This document shows positions 26,401 to 30,640 of a stretch of DNA of 32,976 bases, piece by piece. Source of the DNA: Bacilli bacterium (GTDB taxonomy: Bacteria > Bacillota_I > Bacilli_A > RF39 > UBA660); the NCBI GenBank assembly GCA_017542065.1, contig JAFXXX010000009.1, positions 1-32,976 of the forward strand, in the 5' to 3' direction. A program made the position numbers and the translations under genes. The stretch's first letter is position 1; the number at the start of each line of letters is the position of its first letter. Under the pieces are notes generated by a model, which saw only the letters and a list, made by a program, of their open reading frames with translations, was not told the origin of the DNA and made no database searches.

Positions 26401-26623
26401 GATATTTTATCTCGTCATAATTATTAGATGATACTCCCTCTTGTACACCATCTATAACAGATGCTGATAAAGTTTTAGTATTAGATAACACTTTAGAAAT
26501 TTTAATAGTTTTATTAACCGGTTTTATTATCGCAATTAAACCAATCATTAAAACAAACAATATAACTAATATTGTTGAAATTACAACCTTTTTCCTACTT
26601 AATTTTTTTAGTGTATCTTTCAT
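11408..26623 (-). CDS. Giant modular cell-surface protein, about 5,070 residues
   Basis: A surface protein, probably an adhesin, of very unusual size (residue numbers here count from the upstream in-frame ATG at 26633-26635). Order: N-terminal membrane segment (about 17-37); a carboxypeptidase-regulatory or CnaB-like domain (170-235); a DUF11-like region (260-370); ten InlB-type repeats (390-1125); Ig/FN3-like region to 1330; beta-helix modules to the end, interrupted by three copies of an unknown beta domain, a LamG domain (1893-2048) and two glycine-rich ALK-like domains (2325-2620, 3031-3266). It ends TIQTG, membrane segment, basic tail, like a degenerate sorting signal. I choose the ATG at 26621-26623 because GGTGA lies 5 bases upstream, as for other genes here; the ATG at 26635 lacks such a site. 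It has its own promoter and terminator, and no neighbour overlaps it. Plus-strand open frames within it are shadows. The domain calls are by eye. Confidence 0.93.
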   Translation of the reverse strand: MKDTLKKLSRKKVVISTILVILFVLMIGLIAIIKPVNKTIKISKVLSNTKTLSASVIDGVQEGVSSNNYDEIKYQIRVNKDSGDTAIVTATLTNEENKYARFKGNKEGVVTNNGKEITITTTKSNITITVIVENAPYGVTINPKININSEDTANSKINVDPVTITGKSVEGKVTDETGTLFSGIELVLTKNGNEVKRTYTKEDGKYTFSLGDLENYEVKLAETKYKLVRYTDETTDQNRKVLNVVIKEVEPFTLNIKKTISKLYLVVNGKKETFDYDDETRVIRVIRNAKTIEGSIYYNIAIKNEGEVRGTIAVLKDVLPDGLSFDESKNPGWTKEDNYLFYTPLEGTELEAFEKTSAKLVLDITKTDEAKSYINKAIAAGDDYKYIVYYLNGSIYKEEYVINSEKIENIDPHIENFAGWYTDRNYTNKYDFNKTVTKDIALYGKIDNNKFNVTFIDVNPNNDVQTILETKEVNEGDSVDLVDHPEYNGYTFKCFKLNNTCYDGEEIVSDTELYTSYTINNYDIEYELDGGSVNPTNPTTYTVRDSFTLNNPTKEGFTFVGWTGTGLTDTTESVTVPVGSTGKRIYTAHYEINRSTLTIDPNGGTYESNASLVTFTENFGTLKILSESERRGYNFLRYNHDGGGTYNNLTYLFDNDDATLTAIYEIINYRINYQNITDEERDFLRNKTEYNVETETFTLSNPNTRVDGQGNNYQDFLGWDDGNGNVSLTVTIPKGSIGDRTYTAVWRENADDYAITYNLNGGAYSEGKTNPSTYTRQTETFTLNNPSKNGYTFIGWTGTGLTVATETVTIPQGSSGDRAYEATYEVIPYEIHYHGLTPEEETALNNPTGYNVESASITLANPIRTGYEFLGWSGTDITDKSISVVIPTGSTGNREYTANFRKLDYSLTYTLNGGTYEEGKTNPDRYSIDSAPITLNNPSKVGYTFKGWSGTDLTGDENTLVVIPTGSIGHRSFLANYTPIVYNITYDYDGGALPQGVTNPDRYTIESDEITFNAPEKEGYTFTHYTMGSSIITSIPTGSTGDKHLKANYEINHYTVNYYNESVQFATETVDWKETATKPVTDPTKAHNIFLYWSEDGTTEYNFSTLITANKNLYAVYEEVLTPVITLNPMLDETTNKTWVCSNSSNSECGVLVTITNNENLLDATGYELYYKIGDNSPVLYTEPFKVYENTTITAFAKKSNIYSANTEEDVINVDSIAPTINNPATGAMSFNMSVSGTAQDADSGVKQFTLYVKEKTALEFDDTLTYTSEVFDGIKDHAENYDHTFYGVQDNTEYIVKIVAVDYVGNVSEKEVEVTTHPYVARVVGKNNMLWYTVDPDTKEFVIEDGKEFLMFDSIQAAVDYCAEVQCTIQTNPVYPVVNESVIIGQNQNITIDLDGRIITSSEEATFINNGELHIVDRNPRLVNGEHESIGKVTNTTGKAVINNKKFVLGDGSSEASETFIYPELDRPIIEGYETAIEQNDTFYFFDGKLVSDTIALIDNGEDPITQYSYNVVITGEDDKHIGTLSVVDDPEARIKSTYYTKLKVNTGDNAFDSARTGTMTTENTRILSKIKQCADYGFVYDAVNNEIYSGNSTTANTTAKSYIKLDLTEESEDLIIMFDAFADTSGANSYGYVSVSESLSDNGTEIFRITGNSINRTKIYYLEKGKVYYIYFGFVKAYSDINAYEMFKVSNFTILGERETTSNLTLYHDSSNYPFVQDDDGKYNSSNQDDDYSYSHSYAVFDLRGETDQVNLIINTSISSRGNVDYGYVYLSEYQGFQEYNNTTGRYLLDSGESYEKITIIPLVSGKINYVHFGYYHKNNVVGTNTFTVNSVAIYKTLSENNIIPDLTLYHNDTDNHYFESVDYDVTIWKALAGQNGIVYGASLDAENGKYDFDGNDYVNLGEMNYDEFTWHTKFSSNNNNSVIMANYEDGGLGIITYNNKICAEIYIDGSYRYIYANDSIEYGRVYDVTVTYKDGTAILYVDGVEQNKYEGTKMTHPRNNTVLMLGANPGGSSPQNSYLNGSIYKVQIYDRVLTEEEIVSNSSTEGLILNLDGNNAKVQRNIYLSNNKEVSNSIAHSYITVDLTNVNEDKYLYINTRISSEANKDFGIIQRTYSSDYPTDNNGIYLKTSGDLDNQEAYVKLTKNQVNYVHFIYSKDNTRNGYADSFTIKEIRYFDTIEDAYSITDSSIYRNPNYYFEKPVFNETVDTIEMLKNITLDSTLIVPEEKEVILDLNGFTLTSNRDDYVIKNNGKMTIMDSDYNDRHSRNIEYHTEQARLFEEAKTQYFADLVEYEEYVGLCAGCEPSEEYVIDTILEQKDYDYTGGFEEFIVPYTGNYKIELWGAKGGNNNDNFGNGGYTSGIVNLTQGDILYFYVGSKGGSTRASTSEHIDGGYNGGGDTEGQSCCGRTYGTGGGATDVRYFETVPSQSDMLVNSPLGLKSRIMVAAGGGGGFNGSGGGNAGGLVGQNGATNNGYGPGGGATQLSGGINTREALPSGSFGIGGSHGNSGLSTGGGGGYYGGAGSHHIDAAGGGSSYISGHLGSIAIISKDSLSPRLDSNEVECTAESAINDSLCSVHYSGKSFTNTIMKAGNEEMPSYDGDDTTIGNKDDGHARIQISLTDEEKEYFAELKNNLEKTYSVKKRPNFPDYLSEIDINSDDINSIEPDSDLSYNDTVSEDVYGSITSTINNAILNEEYAYLAVNTANINVDVNNKIAIVNRGNLIIGEHGVINANNSGATAIFNESTGDILPSIGTINANGSSSIGLLNRSADSLISDLTINTASSNVYGIKNEAISNVTFDNITVLGSGTGFREFTSGDTIIQNSNLKSTNYSVLAAGQARASKLTINSSNLNSTLYSEISPRIVTVNNSNLTSINNYSGIININNSSFSYFDNRGDSIIRDSIISNKTNAILNRSGRAAGGGQLRGKMLIDNSVINYTGTTTDVDLISNSDYLTLNNVTVNNVSGYKTRAIYSTNTGYDNYDGSLPSVYGVLQILGDTTIDSKFGTAIYNEATLVLGTIDNNPLGNEYTYSYTGEGQVFTAPSDGTYKLETWGAEGGNSHNYSCYMGTCSTYFRGGLGAYASGTITLHAGDKLYIHVGGVGSSGGQIASISARYGSYNGGGYQTSRINDWANGSGGGATDISLSDEDNIWNYDNGVTMSIRSNASYEQRILVAGGGGGGANSTTSYGGFNIDPSTSRLGYAYGRGGGGYYGGTDGLGGSSYASSTLTDVVLRNGTEEMPSYYGTGNIIGNTGAGYAKITLLSSDTVDTIKNTPSINATDYGITGPGKLYYYDGTINAKTAVDADIYMVPENYDIYNSLDSNSNEKMILVANSDSRPVPSGEEEFVCKIGNAKYTTIQNALDASNNGDTIELLVNIEQQNKIVIPSDKQITIDYKGHTVKSYVSDYLYENHGNLTIKDSENTKNKNIFMGDKYIYNDGTININNIFIDNSKYVVYTIENKGIAVMNDVKIEIGNHSESNKYGIYNDETATMTITNSEFRAYGNNRMFNNYGLLTIKDTPLISNNSASLVINNEQGTAILDNTDLRHENARNNFGMYLIENYGTATIKNLTDDIFIIPNYGVLTLENNTFSGGTINSEGLLIIDSGTYSNTFNVRSTGKSIDSTEDLYSFIMHGGTINTKVNREATGITNIEGGIINVTNDVAINNSGSGVINLGVHDNFADTKENTRPIITGKTYGIYTSNPSLKVNFYDGIISGQKSYNVTIENIETGYSIKREYDETKDIETKYLTNEPMFINVTQDIMYNSIDEFNNALTNNLVNNLDVIKVYRDITVGNLETEITIPNGLSITFDVNGKVVDKNNETLFTNNGTLNVIDSDNSKGLIDSTLGNIFINNGTLSISGGKFASEQAPNETEVIKNNENATLNISGGTFTKYYDMIDNRLTKSGSIINNDGNVTVTNGRFVTNGSYVIEGPGVNYFSTVFLNNTTGILNVTGGEYDGINGKLLNHDTWQNPNSSYINKGALIYNAGTAIIKDITANQSLIGENSGTLSFDNLTMNYIVQITHNRYGWVYGSNHNLINTGSVTFDNSNFEIYNSFVENRGGDVTINNTIIDKINNGIKYSDVDTSDHLQKNSHVIRNKANSSVTIIDSELYNRGTGEIIDNFGSVTIEDSTLEAFNNNVINGSSSILIVDNSNIISDKGIAINATSSSTVDVFNNSSVISKDGNGINLASSTLVVGKALSEDNVVSQTYPIIKGTTYGINNNNGTFRFFDGILYGKTATVNGVFSTIEEGYALVYGTDGDYNTTILDRVPIVQNITQATPQDEKKYYNLKDAFDDVTDGDTLQMIANYSNLPSDETAVNNNNNVILDLNGWFIKQSNDILITNNGTLTIIDSSNGNAGSIQAVSGSKTFDNNGTINLIDANVTTSFGVLIFMNNSGSTLNIKDEGVVDSTTGSLLIDNSGTLNIKNGAYLHNNNAYMINNKNILNIIDLNKDDNPNTSSDLRAPWIYGEGSGYGGGSYYRGEEAYVGNASIYALAGSVTNIYGGIFNNGKTYDNGDPDASRILANYGTAKIKNLDNYSQIIGYNYGSLTIENSHFYNTRSGFLQGYSGTFVIKNVVIDITHYGGWDVSHPTRLAMGQADIDNLTISMKDNGCQHGAAIYLRGDSTIKNSSISTCFTSDEFYSIYNSANLNIENTVISGNRSIGNDGTIVFDSTDISFSNVAVVNGNAGKIDINNNSSILSSSGNAINNYGTLNVNDTAEIIATSGYGINLMNSGVVNVGEIGGVPSQSSPYIEGSTFGIYRSSQNQSINFYDGLIVGQTGPNAIYGGVTNVEAGYETEDITVTDGDIQKHNEYLVVSATSVGIAKVGNYTFAAVGTISSSDALQNAINFATSGNTIRDVDLIAPVDLVNDEVSIVASQPVTINMNGFGINYNSTYYLSPNITLNTNSIGGNISRIIVDIFDLSYNPIDVIIYEMSDGEKLDVNKTYTLYKDGELVKLSKEELGKYRYKGNNKDLVPIKGRLYINNLSNGSYRLESSDNRYIEFSIDADGNLSGNVVENTNNSSSTESIAKSEAELILTIQTGFRRHYYWLISIPIVLVLFLLIKVLKKRENN
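11411..11515 (-). other. C-terminal anchor of the giant protein with degenerate sorting motif
   Basis: The last 35 residues are TIQTG (11501-11515), FRRHYYW, a hydrophobic stretch LISIPIVLVLFLLIKVL and KKRENN. The spacing is that of a sortase signal, but the pentapeptide lacks the usual proline (sortase B signals read NPQTN or NPKTG). It may be a lineage-specific signal or a simple membrane anchor. Confidence 0.6.
11960..16810 (-). repeat. Beta-helix modules with repeated header and footer blocks
   Basis: In the giant protein, the long ladders of short NNGTLNI or YNDGTI turns are divided into modules. A header has a helix (NALDASNNGDTIELL-like), then a DLNG-like motif and NNGTLTIIDS. DLNG-type cores lie at about 11965, 13640, 15195 and 16440 here, and also near 19920 and 22440. 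A footer reads PIIKGTTYGI, FYDGII and an EEGY turn; cores lie at about 12310, 13940, 15490 and 16750, and also near 22160. Each module is 400-560 residues in this region. Confidence 0.7.
16840..17545 (-). other. Second glycine-rich (ALK/LTK-like) domain of the giant protein
   Basis: The sequence runs YSYTGEGQVFTAPSDGTYKL, ETWGAEGG, KLYIHVGG, GGGATDI, RILVAGGGGGG, GGGGYYGG and GYAKITLL, the succession that marks the bacterial relatives of the glycine-rich domain in ALK and LTK receptors. It sits within a beta-helix footer: VLGTIDNNP is before it and PSINATDYGITG, YYYDG after it. Confidence 0.8.
18775..19665 (-). other. First glycine-rich (ALK/LTK-like) domain of the giant protein
   Basis: YDYTGGFEEFIVPYTGNYKI, ELWGAKGG, ILYFYVGSKGG, GGGATDVR, RIMVAAGGGGG, GPGGGATQLSGG, GGGGGYYGGAG, GGGSSYISG and HARIQIS follow in family order. 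It is flanked by predicted helices (EQARLFEEAKTQYFADL before, TDEEKEYFAELKNNLEKTY after) that could pair and hold the domain away from the stalk. Confidence 0.82.
20088..21825 (-). repeat. Three copies of an unknown beta domain, split by a LamG domain
   Basis: Copies lie at about 21540-21825, 21108-21420 and 20088-20397. Shared features are SYxxxDL at the start, INTxISS with DYGYV-like strand, a YL-SG stretch, NYVHFGY near the end, and a final FTxxxI strand. The first two are adjacent; the third comes after the LamG domain. The family is not known to me; they look like jelly-roll modules of about 100 residues. Confidence 0.65.
20490..20960 (-). other. LamG/concanavalin-like domain of the giant protein
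   Basis: KYDFDGNDYVNLG, FTWHTKFSS, GLGIITYNNKICAEIYIDG, VTVTYKDGTAILYVDGVEQ, LMLGANPGG, LNGSIYKVQIYDRVLTEEEI. This is the classic order of the LamG_3 fold, which often binds carbohydrate. It is the best candidate for a ligand-binding head. Confidence 0.85.
23255..25470 (-). repeat. Ten InlB-type (Flg_new-like) repeats of the giant protein
   Basis: Ten units of about 65-85 residues follow each other. Full ones read YxITYxLNGG, TNPxxYT, FTLNNPSKxGYTFxGWTGT, VTIPxGSTGxRxYTAxY. Units five and seven are a variant in which the LNGG strand is replaced by an ITDEERDFLRNKTEYNVE-like stretch. The first, second and tenth are diverged. Such repeats are beta-grasp stalk units of surface proteins. Confidence 0.88.
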
Positions 26624-26652
26624 ACTATTCACCATCCATTATACTTATAATA

Positions 26653-26681
26653 ATTGTATCATTTTTAAGGTATTTTTACAA
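26653..26681 (-). promoter_or_regulatory. Promoter of the giant gene
   Basis: TTGTAA (26676-26681), a 17-base spacer, and TACAAT (26653-26658) with the extended TG at 26660-26661. This is the best two-part promoter in the window. The transcript would start near 26646, leaving a leader of about 23 bases to the ATG at 26623. Confidence 0.75.
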
Positions 26682-26682
26682 T

Positions 26683-26710
26683 AAAAAAATAGGCTTTTTT
26701 AGCCTATTTT
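26683..26710 (-). terminator. Terminator of the 625-residue protein gene, with the stop codon in the stem
   Basis: Arms 26686-26695 and 26701-26710 (10 bases, AAAATAGGCT and complement), a 5-base A loop, and seven T on the transcript at 26683-26689. The TAG (26704-26706) is in the stem. Confidence 0.88.
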
Positions 26711-28581
26711 CCTATATATAATCCATATAAATTATTATTCTTCTTAACCTTCTTAGAAATAATAATTACATTCTTAGATTTTTTATTATAATTTACTGAT
26801 TCTATAGTAGATTTTCTCATTTTTCTAAGTCTAAATCCATTAGTATTTACTACTTTAGAATAGTTATTTACAGGATTATTAATAAACAATGTATTCTTAT
26901 ATGGAGCCATTAGATCTCCATCATTAGCATTTAATCTTTCATTTACTTTTAATTTATATGTTGTAGTTCTATTATCTGTTGGATTTACAATATATACTTT
27001 ATTATTGTAAATGTAAATAATAGTATCTGTACTGTAAATAAATGATACAGTTGACATATTAATTGTCTTTAATTTTTCACCTTTACAGTTATATAAATAT
27101 GTCTTTTCATTATCACTAAATTTATAGAAATATGATTTACCAATAGTTACTTTAGAAGCTAAAGTATCTTCAGTATTTATTACTTTATTTTTCTTAGCAT
27201 TAAATAAAATTAATTGACTATTTGATGGTTCTTTACCAAATACATAGTCTTTATCAACAATAACAATTTGGTTATTAGATCTATAGATTTCTTTATTATT
27301 CTTGTCATATACATCATATTTACCCTTATAGTCTTCTGATGAAGATGATGAGTATCTAACAACATTATAATCACCATAGTTAGTATAATATTGAATGCTA
27401 AAATCTTTACTAGTTAATTCATACACTTTTTTATCATTTACTAAGTCATAAACATACATAGTATTACTATCTTCAGAGTTATGATTTACTCCTACAAATA
27501 GAGCTTTTTCGTTAGATAATAATTTATTTAATGAATTAGCACTTCCATCAAATAATTTAGTGAATTTATTAGTTTTTAAGTTATAAATACCAAACTTATT
27601 ATCACCTTTAGTACTAACTAAAACAGCACTTTGTTCTTTTAAAATATAACTATCATATACAATAGTATATTTATTTGTATCTATACCTTTTAAATCATCA
27701 TAAGATACATTACTTAATTTAACAGTTTTACCATTAGCTTTTAAAATATATTTAATATAATCATTATTATTTTTCTTAGTAACAATTAATTCACCAGTAT
27801 TAGATCCATTAGTATAACTATTAAATGCATCTCCTACTATCTTATTATCTTTAATATCATAGTAATAATAAGCATTCTTACCAGAATCTTGAAGAATTAA
27901 ATAAAGAGTATTATCATCTTCATCTTTAACGCCTTTAACAATACTATATCCATTAAGAATTAACTCACCTTTTTCATTTATAATATAGTCTTCATTCTTA
28001 ACAGTAGCAGATAAAATCTTATTATCATTATAACCTTTAATATCTTTAACATTAGTAAATAATACTTTACCATTTTTATTTAAAATATTATAAGTTTCAT
28101 CTAGTTTTTCACTTAATAAATTATCATTTAAAGCAGTTAATTTATTTTCAGTACTATATATTTCTCTACCATTTGTTTTAGCAAGAGCATAGCCTGCAGA
28201 TTTATTATTGGCAGCATCAGCTTTATCAAAAATAATATAATTCTTATTGACAGCAGTTATATTTCTAATAGTTAATTTATCTAAGTTTAACTTTTCAGTA
28301 TAAGCTGCTACTTTCTTACCTTTAGAATTTAATATCTTAATCTTTGTTTTACCAATTAAATCTCCCTTATAAGCGATAATATATTCACAATCATCACTCA
28401 TACATTCAATCTTGTAATAACTATTAGATAATACTTTTCTAACACTTTTTACTTTATCTACACTAGATCTGTTTAGTATAACTAATAAAGCAATTAAAAC
28501 AAGTATTACTCCTAAAGTAATTAAAACAATTAATTTGTGTTTAACTAAAAATTCTTTAATACTACTTAATATCTTTTTCAT
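26704..28581 (-). CDS. Membrane-anchored propeller-like surface protein
   Basis: A 625-residue protein with one N-terminal membrane segment (about 16-36), then an extracellular body with no family I can name. The body consists of repeated short strands with turns of the type LxxxNGK, YDIKDNKIVG, IYNLKTNKFTKLFDG, VYDLVNDKKVYEL, YDVYDKNNKEIYRS and YNCKGEKLKTI at roughly 45-60 residue spacing, which suggests a beta-propeller. Cys59 and Cys64 near the anchor could pair. There is no sorting signal at the C-terminus (LYGLYIGK). AGGAG lies before the ATG (28579-28581). It has its own promoter and terminator, and lies between an ABC exporter and the giant protein. Just after the membrane segment it shares KVLSN with the giant protein. 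Confidence 0.75.
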   Translation of the reverse strand: MKKILSSIKEFLVKHKLIVLITLGVILVLIALLVILNRSSVDKVKSVRKVLSNSYYKIECMSDDCEYIIAYKGDLIGKTKIKILNSKGKKVAAYTEKLNLDKLTIRNITAVNKNYIIFDKADAANNKSAGYALAKTNGREIYSTENKLTALNDNLLSEKLDETYNILNKNGKVLFTNVKDIKGYNDNKILSATVKNEDYIINEKGELILNGYSIVKGVKDEDDNTLYLILQDSGKNAYYYYDIKDNKIVGDAFNSYTNGSNTGELIVTKKNNNDYIKYILKANGKTVKLSNVSYDDLKGIDTNKYTIVYDSYILKEQSAVLVSTKGDNKFGIYNLKTNKFTKLFDGSANSLNKLLSNEKALFVGVNHNSEDSNTMYVYDLVNDKKVYELTSKDFSIQYYTNYGDYNVVRYSSSSSEDYKGKYDVYDKNNKEIYRSNNQIVIVDKDYVFGKEPSNSQLILFNAKKNKVINTEDTLASKVTIGKSYFYKFSDNEKTYLYNCKGEKLKTINMSTVSFIYSTDTIIYIYNNKVYIVNPTDNRTTTYKLKVNERLNANDGDLMAPYKNTLFINNPVNNYSKVVNTNGFRLRKMRKSTIESVNYNKKSKNVIIISKKVKKNNNLYGLYIGK

Positions 28582-28609
28582 ATTCCAACTCCTATTATAT
28601 ACACTATAA

Positions 28610-28618
28610 ATTATAACA
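28610..28618 (-). promoter_or_regulatory. Extended -10 promoter of the 625-residue protein gene
   Basis: TGTTATAAT on the reverse strand, close behind the terminator of the ABC operon. The -35 position (28633-28638, TTTCTC) lies in that terminator's hairpin and is a poor match. Confidence 0.65.
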
Positions 28619-28625
28619 TAAAAAT

Positions 28626-28653
28626 AAAAAAAGAGAAATATATTTCTCTTTTT
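28626..28653 (-). terminator. Terminator of the ABC exporter operon
   Basis: A perfect 26-base palindrome (28628-28653) with arms AAAAAGAGAAATA and complement, followed by a T-run on the transcript. The TAA (28652-28654) overlaps the base of the stem. Confidence 0.88.
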
Positions 28654-30640
28654 AATTTATTTTTTCAAATTGTGAATTATATAGTTCTGCATAGAATCCA
28701 TTTTGCTTCATTAATTCATTATGATTACCTGTTTCTACTATATTTCCATCTTTCATAACTAGTATTAAATCAGCATTTTTAATAGTAGATAATCTATGAG
28801 CTATTATAAATGAAGTTCTACCTACAGTTAATTTATCCATTGCTTTTTGAACTAATTCTTCTGTTCTAGTATCAACGTTAGATGTAGCTTCATCTAATAT
28901 TAAGAATGGTGAATCCTCTATCATACCTCTAGCAATAGTAAATAATTGTTTTTGACCAGATGATATTGCTTCATTATCTTCTATCATAGAGTCTAATCCA
29001 TGAGGTAAAGATTTAATAAAGTGATCTACCCCTACTATCTTACATACTTCCATTATTTCATCATCAGTTACTTTTAGATTATTATATCTAATATTATCTC
29101 TAACTGTACCTTCAAATAACCAAGTATCTTGAAGTACCATACAGAAAAGTTCATGAATATTTTCTCTAGTTAAATCATTAATAGATACACCATCAATAGT
29201 AATATTACCTGAATTTATTTCATAAAATTTCATGAGTAAATTAACCATTGTTGTTTTACCTGCTCCTGTAGGACCTACTATAGCAACTTTCTCTCCTGGT
29301 TTTACTTTAGCACTAAAGTCTTTAATAATAGTTTTAACTTCATCATATCCAAATTTAACATGATCAAATACTATTTCACCTTTAACTTTATTCTTATCTA
29401 ATTTCTTAGTTATATGTTTTTGAGAATTCATTTCTTTTTCTTCTAAGAATTCAAATACTCTTTCAGAAGCTGCTGCAGTAGATTGCATAGATGTCATAGC
29501 TTGTGCTATTTGATTTAGTGGATTAGTAAATAATCTAATATAGATCATAAATGCAACAATAACACCAAATGTAATAGTGTTTTTAGATACAAGTAATGCA
29601 CCTACTACGCATACTGCTACATATCCAAAATTACTAATAAATCCCATAAATGGACCCATCATTCCAGATAAAAATTGACTCATCATATTACTCTTATATA
29701 GACCATTATTTAATTTATCAAATTCTTTTCTAGTTTCCTTTTCTCCATTACATGTTTTAGTAACTATATAACCAGAATACATCTCTTCTATGTATCCATT
29801 TAAATCACCAAGTTCTTTTTGCTTTCTAGTAAAATACTTTTGTGATTTAGATAACATTATAAACATAAATAAAAAGCCAAATAAACTAGCTCCAATAGCA
29901 GTAAATGCCATTATATAGTTTGTATAGAACATCATTACTAATGAGCCTAAAAATAGTGTTAAATTAGATATTAAAGATACTAAAGACTGACTTAAATTAA
30001 ATGACATAGTATCTACATCATTTGTAAGTCTAGAAAGAATATCTCCAGTTTCATGACTATCAAAAAACTTAAGTGGTAATCTATTAATTTTATTAGAAAT
30101 ATCACTTCTAAGTTTCTTAGCAAACTTATTAGCTATAGTAGTCATACTATAACCTTGAATATAACTAAATATAGCACTAAGTCCATATAAAATTATTAAT
30201 ATTAATGCTATAGCTTTAATATTATCTATATTCATTTTAGGTTTAACTAAATTATAAATACTCTTTGGTAACTTATCAAACTTACTTAACATATCATTTC
30301 TATCATTCATATCTATTGTAGAAACAATCTCTAGATACTTAGTTTGATCCTCTATAGTTATAGTAGTTCCATCTATTACTATAGGTCCTCCATAATTAGT
30401 AGTTATTAAACTATTAATCTCCATTAACTTATCAGTATTAGGTTTAATACCTTCAGTTATTTCATCTGTTAAATCAGATAATTTATTAGGTGCTATTATA
30501 CTAAATACAGAACTAATAATAGCAAGTAATACAGATATTATTATTAATACTTTCCAAGGTTTTAAAGCCTTAAAAAGTTTACTTAAAGAACCAAATAAAT
30601 TCTTTGGTTTTTCTTGTACTCTACTATTCATCCTAGGCAT
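28652..30640 (-). CDS. ABC exporter half-transporter, catalytically complete subunit
   Basis: A 662-residue fusion of a six-segment exporter domain and an ATPase domain, partner of the preceding gene. Motifs: Walker A GPTGAGKT (456-463), Q-loop LQDTW, a weak signature ISSGQ (559-563), Walker B ILDE with Glu584, and the switch His615 in IIAHRLST. It therefore supplies the intact catalytic Walker site and the poor signature. Between membrane segments 1 and 2 there is an insertion of about 85 residues, probably extracellular, absent in small exporters. I start at the ATG 30638-30640 because AGGAGG (30647-30653) precedes it; an upstream GTG (30656-30658) overlaps that site. It overlaps the partner's stop by 8 bases. 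Relatives include LmrCD, BmrCD and EfrCD drug or peptide exporters; the substrate is unknown. Confidence 0.92.
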   Translation of the reverse strand: MPRMNSRVQEKPKNLFGSLSKLFKALKPWKVLIIISVLLAIISSVFSIIAPNKLSDLTDEITEGIKPNTDKLMEINSLITTNYGGPIVIDGTTITIEDQTKYLEIVSTIDMNDRNDMLSKFDKLPKSIYNLVKPKMNIDNIKAIALILIILYGLSAIFSYIQGYSMTTIANKFAKKLRSDISNKINRLPLKFFDSHETGDILSRLTNDVDTMSFNLSQSLVSLISNLTLFLGSLVMMFYTNYIMAFTAIGASLFGFLFMFIMLSKSQKYFTRKQKELGDLNGYIEEMYSGYIVTKTCNGEKETRKEFDKLNNGLYKSNMMSQFLSGMMGPFMGFISNFGYVAVCVVGALLVSKNTITFGVIVAFMIYIRLFTNPLNQIAQAMTSMQSTAAASERVFEFLEEKEMNSQKHITKKLDKNKVKGEIVFDHVKFGYDEVKTIIKDFSAKVKPGEKVAIVGPTGAGKTTMVNLLMKFYEINSGNITIDGVSINDLTRENIHELFCMVLQDTWLFEGTVRDNIRYNNLKVTDDEIMEVCKIVGVDHFIKSLPHGLDSMIEDNEAISSGQKQLFTIARGMIEDSPFLILDEATSNVDTRTEELVQKAMDKLTVGRTSFIIAHRLSTIKNADLILVMKDGNIVETGNHNELMKQNGFYAELYNSQFEKIN

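Noticed and set aside
11408-26623. Phase-variable tract in the giant gene
   Set aside because: I saw no long homopolymer or short tandem repeat that could shift the frame; runs of A or T are short and scattered.
26636-26703. Riboswitch or structured leader ahead of the giant gene
   Set aside because: The gap holds only a terminator and a promoter; the predicted leader is about 23 bases. The other gaps are equally short.
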